Assembly: GCA_002398825.1 (NCBI GenBank)
Contig: DHBS01000040.1
Location: 31,424 to 58,945 of the forward strand
Direction: 5' to 3'
From: Syntrophomonas sp. UBA4922
GTDB lineage: Bacteria; Bacillota; Syntrophomonadia; Syntrophomonadales; Syntrophomonadaceae
Length of the DNA stretch: 27,522 bases
Positions within the stretch are counted from its first letter, which is position 1; every line of letters begins with the position of its first letter. The notes under the pieces were generated by a model. The model was not told the origin of the DNA and ran no database searches. It saw nothing but the letters and a program-made list of their open reading frames with translations. Positions 21,478-27,522 of the stretch are shown one piece after another. A program made the position numbers and the translations under genes.

Positions 21478-22854
21478 CTGTTCTGGCAAGATTATGACTA
21501 CAAGGCCAACCTGCATGTATTTCCCTGGAAAGATGATTATTTTGCGGTCGATGTGAACAGCGGCGCGGTTCACGTCCTGGATCAGCCTGCCTATCTTTTG
21601 CTGGCCGCTCTTATGGAGACCAATGGCGATTGCCGGCAAGCCCGGAAAAGACTGGCAGATCAATTGCCCGCCCACACCCTGGATGAAGTCTGGCAGGAAA
21701 TTGAACAGCTGCATCAACAGGGAGCGCTTTTTACCGAATTGGATGCGGTGCGGGTGGACACCGGCCAGATGGTCCTCAAGGCATTGTGCCTGAATGCGGC
21801 CCATTTGTGCAATATGAATTGTAAATACTGTTTCGCTGCACAGGGCGATTTTGGTATGAAACCCGGATTGATGAGTTTTGATGTAGCTCAAAAAGCGGTG
21901 GATTTCCTGATCGTTCACAGCAAAGGGCGCCGGCACCTGGAGATCGACTTTTTCGGCGGGGAGCCGCTGCTGGCAGCGGGGATGTTGCAGCAACTGGTTC
22001 AATATTGCCGGGCTTTAGAACCTATTCATAACAAGGAGTTCGCTTTTACTTTAACGACCAATGCCCTCTTGCTCGATACAGATATTATAGAGTGGGTAAT
22101 AGCCAATAAAATCGGGGTGATTTTGAGTCTGGACGGACGTCAAAGGGTGCACGATCAATACCGTCCTTTAAAAGACGGGTCAGGCAGCTATGCTGCGGTT
22201 GTCCCCAAAATTAAGGCCATGGTGGCGGCAAATCCAGTCTCTTACTATGTACGCGGCACCTTCACCAGGCAGAATCTGGATTTTGCGGAAGATTGCCGGC
22301 ATCTGCTGGAATTAGGTTTTTCAGCGCTTTCCCTGGAGCCGGCGGTAGGGCCTGACAACGGATATGCCATTCAGGATGCTGACCTCCCCCGGGTAAAGCA
22401 AGAATACGAGCGCCTGACCGAGATTCTGATGGAGCGTTCCCGATCGGGACAGGCGGTGCACTTCTACCATTTCAATCTGGATATGCAGAAAGGACCCTGC
22501 CTGGCCAAGCGCTTGACCGGCTGCGGCGCCGGGGTGGAATACCTTACAGTCACTCCGGAAGGGGACCTGTATCCCTGCCACCAGTTGGTGGGAGAAGCTG
22601 GTTTTTTGATGGGCAACGTTGTTCAGGGAGAGATTGATTACGGCATTAAACAACGTTTTTCGACATGCCAGGTTCATGATAAGGAATGCGTCCGGTGCTG
22701 GGCCAGATACTATTGCGGGGGTGGTTGCCTGGCGCAGGCCTATCTGCAGAATGGTGATTTGAACAAGCCTTATCCGGTGAGTTGCGAGATGCACCGCAAG
22801 CGGGTGGAGGCTTCGATTTTCCTGGATTATTATAGGCGAATAGGAAAAACATGA
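21478..22854 (+). CDS. scfB: SCIFF radical-SAM/SPASM maturase
   Basis: A radical SAM enzyme that forms thioether crosslinks in the SCIFF precursor. The SAM-cluster motif CNMNCKYC gives C111, C115 and C118 when counted from 21478. The SPASM region near the C-terminus holds CGAGVEYLTVTPEGDLYPC and CVRCWARYYCGGGC. The N-terminus matches the peptide-binding part of the family through DVNSGAVHVLD. No ATG, GTG or TTG is in frame between the upstream stop (21445-21447) and the GTG at 21553, which lies inside the conserved DVNSGAVH. The only start-like codon is CTG at 21478, nine bases after GGGAGG. It would give 458 residues, the usual family length; a start at 21553 would give 433. Confidence 0.9.
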   Translation: MFWQDYDYKANLHVFPWKDDYFAVDVNSGAVHVLDQPAYLLLAALMETNGDCRQARKRLADQLPAHTLDEVWQEIEQLHQQGALFTELDAVRVDTGQMVLKALCLNAAHLCNMNCKYCFAAQGDFGMKPGLMSFDVAQKAVDFLIVHSKGRRHLEIDFFGGEPLLAAGMLQQLVQYCRALEPIHNKEFAFTLTTNALLLDTDIIEWVIANKIGVILSLDGRQRVHDQYRPLKDGSGSYAAVVPKIKAMVAANPVSYYVRGTFTRQNLDFAEDCRHLLELGFSALSLEPAVGPDNGYAIQDADLPRVKQEYERLTEILMERSRSGQAVHFYHFNLDMQKGPCLAKRLTGCGAGVEYLTVTPEGDLYPCHQLVGEAGFLMGNVVQGEIDYGIKQRFSTCQVHDKECVRCWARYYCGGGCLAQAYLQNGDLNKPYPVSCEMHRKRVEASIFLDYYRRIGKT

Positions 22855-22929
22855 TCAAAAAAGCAGGAAAAATAGTACCAGGCATAGAATATAGATAACG
22901 CTAAATAAAAAACTATGGAGAATTTTGTC

Positions 22930-24279
22930 ATGCTTGCTTATTTACGACAACGGAAGCAGCTCGTGCCAGCTAGCTGTATTACCTTGGCTTTTACGATCTT
23001 TTCTTGTATGTGGCTACTTGCTGCCAAAGCCTCCGCCATCGCCGTAATCGTTGATGGTGAAACCCAATTTCTGGTAGCATCCCGCCAAGAAGTCCTGCAA
23101 ACCCTGACGCAAATGGAAATAGACAAAGAAGGCCAGGTAGGTTTTGACCTGGAGATGGGCAATGAAGTGGAATTCAAAGAGGTTTTTGCTCTTTCCTCCA
23201 AGCTGGTTCGCGCCGAGCAGTTGGCGGCCTTGCTTGAACAGAAGGTTGACTTTAACGCCGTTGCGACAACTATCATGGTAAACGGCCAGGCTGTAGTCAG
23301 TCTGGTGAATGAGGACGAAGCCCGGCAATTGGTGGAACAATTCAAGGGCGAGTTTGGAAGTGTTGATCAAGGCGAAAAGCTCATTCAGCTGGGATTTGAA
23401 GAACAGGTCGAGGTAGTCGAGGAAAGGGTTGCGCTGGATCAGATCTGTACCCGCGAACAGGCCTATGATCTCATCAAGACCGGTACTCTCAACCCCGAGA
23501 AATATATAGTGCAGGAAGGCGACAACTTGTGGCTGATTGCACGGCGCAATGATACATATGTGGATGAAATCAAAAAGTCCAACAACCTTACTTCAGAAAA
23601 TTTAAGCCTGGGTCAGGAATTGATTGTGGTCAAGACTAAACCCTTGCTCACCGTAGTCGCTCAGGTTGAGGGCGAAAAGGTGGAGGCCATTCCTTATGAA
23701 ACCCAGGTGGTTGTGGATGCCAGCGCGCCGGCTACGGTCAGAGTAAGAGAACAGGGCAGTGACGGGGAAAAGAAGATTACCTACCAGGCGGTCAAAAAGA
23801 ATGGAGTCATCGCAGAGCGAGAGATTACCAGTGAAGAAATACTCAAGAATCCGGTAGCCCGGGTTTTGGTCAAAGGCAATCAGGTGGTACAGGTGGCATC
23901 ACGCGGCAGTTCCGGCATCAGCAAAGGCGTCCTGGATTGGCCGGTTTACGGGCCTATCAGCCAGTATTATCGGGGAGGACACCCGGCTATCGATATTACC
24001 GGAAAGACCGGTACCAGCCTGCGGGCCTCAGGCAGCGGGTATGTTGTATCCGCTGGCTGGAATGGCGGTTATGGCAACTGCGTCGTCATCGACCACGGCA
24101 ATGGTTATTCCACCCGTTATGCGCATTGCAACAGCCTCAATGTATCTGTGGGGCAAAAGGTATCCCGAGGGCAGGTTATCGCTACCCTGGGCAGCACCGG
24201 ACGCAGTACCGGCCCCCATTGCCATTTTGAAGTGATGTACAACGGTTCAACTGTGAACCCCTTGAGTGTTTTGAAGTAA
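22930..24279 (+). CDS. M23 metallopeptidase with LysM and G5 domains
   Basis: A 449-residue exported or membrane-anchored cell-wall hydrolase. A hydrophobic segment at about 11-36 (signal peptide or anchor) is followed by a variable region. A LysM peptidoglycan-binding domain (YIVQEGDNLWLIARR, 192-206) spans about 191-234, and a G5 domain about 239-315. The C-terminal M23 domain has zinc ligands H351 and D355 (HPAID), H399 (YAH) and H430/H432 (GPHCH). It should cleave peptide crosslinks in peptidoglycan. I chose the ATG at 22930 because GGAG (22917-22920) lies nine bases upstream. The ATG at 22915 has no ribosome site and contains that GGAG just downstream. Confidence 0.92.
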   Translation: MLAYLRQRKQLVPASCITLAFTIFSCMWLLAAKASAIAVIVDGETQFLVASRQEVLQTLTQMEIDKEGQVGFDLEMGNEVEFKEVFALSSKLVRAEQLAALLEQKVDFNAVATTIMVNGQAVVSLVNEDEARQLVEQFKGEFGSVDQGEKLIQLGFEEQVEVVEERVALDQICTREQAYDLIKTGTLNPEKYIVQEGDNLWLIARRNDTYVDEIKKSNNLTSENLSLGQELIVVKTKPLLTVVAQVEGEKVEAIPYETQVVVDASAPATVRVREQGSDGEKKITYQAVKKNGVIAEREITSEEILKNPVARVLVKGNQVVQVASRGSSGISKGVLDWPVYGPISQYYRGGHPAIDITGKTGTSLRASGSGYVVSAGWNGGYGNCVVIDHGNGYSTRYAHCNSLNVSVGQKVSRGQVIATLGSTGRSTGPHCHFEVMYNGSTVNPLSVLK

Positions 24280-24292
24280 TGATAAATAATTC

Positions 24293-24320
24293 ACCCTGGC
24301 CGTCTCTGGCCGGGGTTTTT
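24293..24320 (+). terminator. Terminator after the M23 peptidase gene
   Basis: ACCCTGGCC (24293-24301) pairs with GGCCGGGGT (24308-24316), with one T-G pair, and is followed by five T residues and an AT-rich tail. Confidence 0.85.
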
Positions 24321-24351
24321 ATATTTTGTGTACTAAAAGGAGGCAGACCCA

Positions 24352-25260
24352 GTGTATGATGTAATAATCCTCGGTGCCGGACCAGCCGGGTTGACTGCGG
24401 CGATTTACACCGGACGGGCTAAATTGTCTACCTTGGTTTTGGAAGCGGCTATGGTAGGCGGCAATGCCGGCATTGCCGACCTTATTGAGAATTATCCCGG
24501 TTTTCCTGAAGGCATTAATGGCAGCGAGCTGATGGCCCGTTTTAGGCAGCAGGCCGAAAACTGCGGCGCCGAGATCCGCTATGATGAGGTCCTGGATATC
24601 GAGCGGTCAAGTCGAGGCATCCTGGTAAAAACCCGCTGTGGAGAGTTGACCGCGCGAGCGGTTTTGGCGGCTACCGGAGCCAGGCGCAGGGAACTGCAGG
24701 TCCCTGGAGAGCAGGAGTACTTGGGGAGAGGGGTTTCCTACTGTGCCACCTGTGATGGCGCCTTTTTCAGGAATAGTCCAGTAGCGGTGGTCGGGGGCGG
24801 AGATTCAGCAGTAAAAGAAGCCTTATACCTGGCCGGCATCGCTTCAGAGGTTTATCTTATACACCGCCGTGAGGGCTTCCGTGCCCATCAGGCTCTTGTG
24901 GAAAGAATGCACAGCAATGAGCGTATTGTTCTTAAGCTTAACCAGGTGGTACAGGGGATAGAGGGTGATCAGAGCGGGGTCAAACAGCTCCTGGTAAAGG
25001 ATGTCAACGATGGCAGCATCAGAATTATACCGGTCGAAGGCGTATTCGTCAGTATCGGCATGGTGCCGGCCGTTGGCTTTCTTGAGAACCGCCTGGAGAC
25101 GGACAGCGGATATATCGTGGTCAATGAAGAGCTTATGACTTCCATGCCCGGTGTTTTCGCGGCTGGAGACATCTGTTCCAAAAAGGTAAGGCAAGTTGCC
25201 ACCGCAGTTGGGGACGGGGCTCTGGCAGGGGTAGCAATTACTGAGTATTTAAAGGAGTAG
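24352..25260 (+). CDS. trxB: Thioredoxin reductase-like NAD(P)H flavoprotein
   Basis: A 302-residue FAD-dependent pyridine nucleotide-disulfide oxidoreductase. The N-terminal FAD motif LGAGPAGLTAAIY is at 7-19 and the redox-active pair C131/C134 is in SYCATCDGAFF. The NADPH-binding motif VGGGDSAVKEALYL is at 147-160, followed by HRREGFRA, which usually indicates NADPH use. The C-terminal FAD motif AGDICSKKVRQVATAVGDG is intact. It reduces thioredoxin or a thioredoxin-like carrier in the cytoplasm. The start is a GTG with AAAGGAGG about ten bases upstream. No thioredoxin gene is next to it, so a different small redox partner is possible. Confidence 0.92.
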   Translation: MYDVIILGAGPAGLTAAIYTGRAKLSTLVLEAAMVGGNAGIADLIENYPGFPEGINGSELMARFRQQAENCGAEIRYDEVLDIERSSRGILVKTRCGELTARAVLAATGARRRELQVPGEQEYLGRGVSYCATCDGAFFRNSPVAVVGGGDSAVKEALYLAGIASEVYLIHRREGFRAHQALVERMHSNERIVLKLNQVVQGIEGDQSGVKQLLVKDVNDGSIRIIPVEGVFVSIGMVPAVGFLENRLETDSGYIVVNEELMTSMPGVFAAGDICSKKVRQVATAVGDGALAGVAITEYLKE

Positions 25261-25328
25261 CACCAGGATTTGTCTTGTCATTCCCCAAGACCGGCATAGT
25301 ATAATGGGATGCGAGGGGAGTGGGAATT

Positions 25329-26180
25329 TTGTCGTCCGTTAGATTTGATGGGGTCAAGGTGCCCCTGCTTTTAATTACTGTATTTATCATTATTATGATT
25401 TTGGTCAAGAACAGCCATGTTCTGCAAAGGTTTATGGTCAATCAGGAAATCCGTTTGAGCACCTCTCAATATGAGGTGACCAGCACGGAGCATTTTGACG
25501 TTAAATATCTGCCTATTGATGAAGCCTATGCCCCTATGGTGGCCGCTGTGGCAGAAGATGCCCGCCAATCGGTAAGCGGCATGTTCGGGGAACAGCCTCC
25601 AGAGCGAACTACCTTGATTATTTATCCCGACAGCGCCAGCTTGGCCAAAAGTTTTGGATGGAACAAAAACGCCAAGGCCATGGGGGTCTATTGGGGAGGA
25701 TCGATCCGGGTCTTATCGCCCGGGGAATGGCTGAAAGAACCCAGTCAGGAGGCCTTTATCCGGGAAGGCCCGGTTTATCATGAATACGCGCATCTTATGG
25801 TGGATGAGGTCACAGAGGGGAATTACTCGCGCTGGCTTACCGAAGGCATAGCCCAGTATGTGGAAAAGCACCTGACCGGATTTGAATTTGCCAGTCCGGC
25901 GGTCAGGAACAGGGAGGTCACCCTGTATTCGCTGCGTCAGCTGGATAAAGACTTTGACAGCCTGGAAGAAAGCGTAGCTTACTGGCAGTCTTTACAGATA
26001 GTGGAGTATATTGTCGATCATTACGGAGAAGCTGCCATATGGCAGATCCTCAATGACCTGGGTGATGGTTATCAAATCGATGGAACGGTGGAGAAGACCC
26101 TGGGATTGAGTTATGAACGCTTTGAGGATGAAATGCTCACGGCTTTGGAAAAAGAATGGATTAGAGGGTGTAAGGTTTGA
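25329..26180 (+). CDS. Membrane-anchored MA-type metallopeptidase (gluzincin)
   Basis: A protein of about 283 residues with one N-terminal hydrophobic segment (PLLLITVFIIIMIL) and an outward-facing peptidase domain. The zinc motif HEYAH is followed 16 residues later by the third ligand glutamate in RWLTEGIAQYVE, the gluzincin pattern of the peptidase MA-like family. Two starts are possible: GTG at 25320, which sits against the GAGGGGA ribosome site, and TTG at 25329, which has a good spacing of about eight bases. I prefer the TTG. The gene ends inside the start of murA (TTGA overlap), so the two are translationally coupled. The substrate is unknown; an envelope role is suggested by the anchor and the neighbour. 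Confidence 0.8.
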   Translation: MSSVRFDGVKVPLLLITVFIIIMILVKNSHVLQRFMVNQEIRLSTSQYEVTSTEHFDVKYLPIDEAYAPMVAAVAEDARQSVSGMFGEQPPERTTLIIYPDSASLAKSFGWNKNAKAMGVYWGGSIRVLSPGEWLKEPSQEAFIREGPVYHEYAHLMVDEVTEGNYSRWLTEGIAQYVEKHLTGFEFASPAVRNREVTLYSLRQLDKDFDSLEESVAYWQSLQIVEYIVDHYGEAAIWQILNDLGDGYQIDGTVEKTLGLSYERFEDEMLTALEKEWIRGCKV

Positions 26181-27433
26181 ACAACAGGATGATTATAACT
26201 GGAGGTAATCCTCTTTTTGGCAAGGTGCGCGTCAGCGGCGCGAAAAATGCCGGCCTGGTATTGATGGCGGCCAGCATCCTGGCGGAAGGTGAGACCATAC
26301 TGGACAATCTGCCCCGCATCCGGGATGTTGAAGTGATGACCCAGATCCTCAACGAGATAGGGGCCGACACCAGGTGGAACTCTGACGACAGCCTGTCTAT
26401 ACTGGTCCCCGGAGGGTTGCTTGGCCGCACCACGTCTTACGAACTGGCTAAAAAACTCCGGGCCTCCAATCTCTTGATGGGCGCCTTGCTGGGGCGCCAG
26501 GGAGAAGCGGTGATTTCCCTGCCGGGCGGATGCGATATCGGTTCCCGGCCTATGGATCTGCATCTTAAGGGTGTACAGGCCCTGGGGGCGATCACTCAGA
26601 TCGAACATGGCTATATATACGCTCAAAGCCATAAACCGGGGGGAGCGCGGGTGTATCTGGATTTCCCCAGCGTCGGCGCCACCGAAAATATTATCATGAT
26701 GGCCAGCCGCACCCCGGGTATGAGTGTGATCGAGAATGTGGCCAAGGAGCCGGAAATCGTCGATCTCGCCAATTTTCTCAACTCCATGGGGGCCCGCATC
26801 AGGGGAGCGGGAACCGATGTGATCAAAGTTGAAGGGGTTTCACAGCTGAAGCCCTGCCGCTACGCCATCATACCTGACCGGATCGAGGCCGGAACTTATA
26901 TGGTTGCTGCTGCCATATCCGGCGGGGAAGTAAAGGTGCAAAACGTCATCCCCACTCATCTGCATCCGGTTATCGCCAAGCTGCAGGAGACCGGGGCCTA
27001 TGTTGAGGAATGCGATGAGGGCATATTGGTCAGGGCCGGGGAAAACATCCATCCGGTAGACATCAAGACTTTGCCTTATCCTGGCTTCCCCACAGATATG
27101 CAGTCCCAGATGATGGCCCTGCTATGCCGCAGTCAGGGCTCAAGCGTCATCGTGGAGAATGTATTTGAAAACCGTTTCCAGATCGTTGATGAGTTGAAGC
27201 GCATGGGCGCCAACATTAAGGTAGAGGGCCATACCGCTATTGTAGAGGGGCAGCCCCTTTTGTGCGGCGCCCGGGTGAAAGCCACCGATTTGCGCGCTGG
27301 AGCAGCCCTGGTTTTGGCCGCCCTGGCCGCCAGGGGCGAGACCATAATCGACGATGCCGGCCATATTTTCAGGGGTTATGAGAAGATGCCCGAGAAGCTG
27401 ACCAGACTGGGGGCAGCGGTGCGAACCGAGTAA
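26177..27433 (+). CDS. murA: UDP-N-acetylglucosamine 1-carboxyvinyltransferase
   Basis: Cytoplasmic enzyme transferring enolpyruvate from phosphoenolpyruvate to UDP-GlcNAc, the first committed step of peptidoglycan synthesis. The 418-residue length is normal. The catalytic and fosfomycin-reactive cysteine is C119 in LPGGCDIGSRPMDLH, and the substrate-binding lysine-asparagine pair is in VSGAKNAG (K23, N24). The start TTG at 26177 overlaps the TGA of the preceding peptidase gene and gives the family's usual beginning, ending in IITGGNPLFG. An ATG at 26189 is possible but has no separate ribosome site. Firmicutes often carry two MurA forms; which one this is cannot be told here. Confidence 0.95.
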   Translation: MNNRMIITGGNPLFGKVRVSGAKNAGLVLMAASILAEGETILDNLPRIRDVEVMTQILNEIGADTRWNSDDSLSILVPGGLLGRTTSYELAKKLRASNLLMGALLGRQGEAVISLPGGCDIGSRPMDLHLKGVQALGAITQIEHGYIYAQSHKPGGARVYLDFPSVGATENIIMMASRTPGMSVIENVAKEPEIVDLANFLNSMGARIRGAGTDVIKVEGVSQLKPCRYAIIPDRIEAGTYMVAAAISGGEVKVQNVIPTHLHPVIAKLQETGAYVEECDEGILVRAGENIHPVDIKTLPYPGFPTDMQSQMMALLCRSQGSSVIVENVFENRFQIVDELKRMGANIKVEGHTAIVEGQPLLCGARVKATDLRAGAALVLAALAARGETIIDDAGHIFRGYEKMPEKLTRLGAAVRTE

Positions 27434-27481
27434 TTTCCCCGCTGATCAAATCCGGGCACATTGCTATAACCATATCAGCCC

Positions 27482-27499
27482 AGAGGCCTTCAGGCCTCT
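27482..27499. repeat. Short hairpin downstream of murA
   Basis: AGAGGCC (27482-27488) and GGCCTCT (27493-27499) form a 7-bp stem around TTCA. There is no T run within the window, so it may be a terminator-like or stability hairpin only. Confidence 0.4.
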
Positions 27500-27522
27500 T
27501 CAGACCGTCGACAAAAGCGAAT

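Noticed and set aside
22915..22929. ATG at 22915 as start of the M23 peptidase
   Set aside because: No ribosome site precedes it; the GGAG just downstream serves the ATG at 22930.
1..27522. CRISPR arrays or rRNA genes
   Set aside because: No regularly spaced direct repeats and no rRNA-like sequence were seen on reading the window.

Overview
The window looks like chromosome of an anaerobic, low-to-moderate GC Firmicute of the class Clostridia. The supporting features are a SCIFF peptide with its radical-SAM maturase, oxygen-sensitive 2-hydroxyacyl-CoA dehydratase/double-cubane-type proteins, 4-hydroxybutyryl-CoA dehydratase, the YdbS/YdbT pair, and GGAGG-type ribosome binding sites. A syntrophic or fatty-acid-metabolising lineage such as Syntrophomonadales would fit, but the species cannot be fixed from this sequence alone.

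Layout. Positions 1-2816 hold the 3' part of a LonB-type ATP-dependent protease, purA behind a near-consensus promoter, and tRNA-Val(CAC) with a terminator. Positions 2817-5250 hold a poorly explained non-coding stretch and, on the minus strand, a ydbS-ydbT pair of bacterial-PH-domain membrane proteins. Positions 5254-8846 are a minus-strand operon: two paralogous double-cubane/2-hydroxyacyl-CoA dehydratase-like proteins, the ATP-dependent activase between them, and a DUF3343 protein. Positions 9121-9394 carry tRNA-Asp(GTC) and tRNA-Gly(CCC) with their own promoter and terminator.

Positions 9395-20651 form the catabolic centre of the window. A sigma-54 activator (two CBS domains, three PAS domains, AAA+, Fis-type HTH) is followed by a good -24/-12 promoter. 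That promoter leads into genes for an SDR dehydrogenase, an MFS transporter, a cyclase-family hydrolase, a 4-hydroxybutyrate-type CoA-transferase, an acyl-CoA dehydrogenase, a MaoC hydratase and 4-hydroxybutyryl-CoA dehydratase (AbfD). AbfD keeps all four cluster ligands in the expected places. The simplest joint reading is uptake of 4-hydroxybutyrate or a related acid, CoA activation, dehydration to crotonyl-CoA, then hydration and oxidation towards acetoacetyl-CoA, or reduction to butyryl-CoA. A nested stem structure of about 125 nt lies inside this cluster at 15988-16112 and matches no RNA family I recognise.

Positions 20689-22854 hold a small cysteine-rich protein and the SCIFF ranthipeptide locus (a 48-residue precursor and its maturase). 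Positions 22930-27433 are cell-envelope and housekeeping genes: an M23 peptidase with LysM and G5 domains, a thioredoxin-reductase-like flavoprotein, a membrane-anchored MA-type metallopeptidase overlapping murA by four bases, and murA itself.
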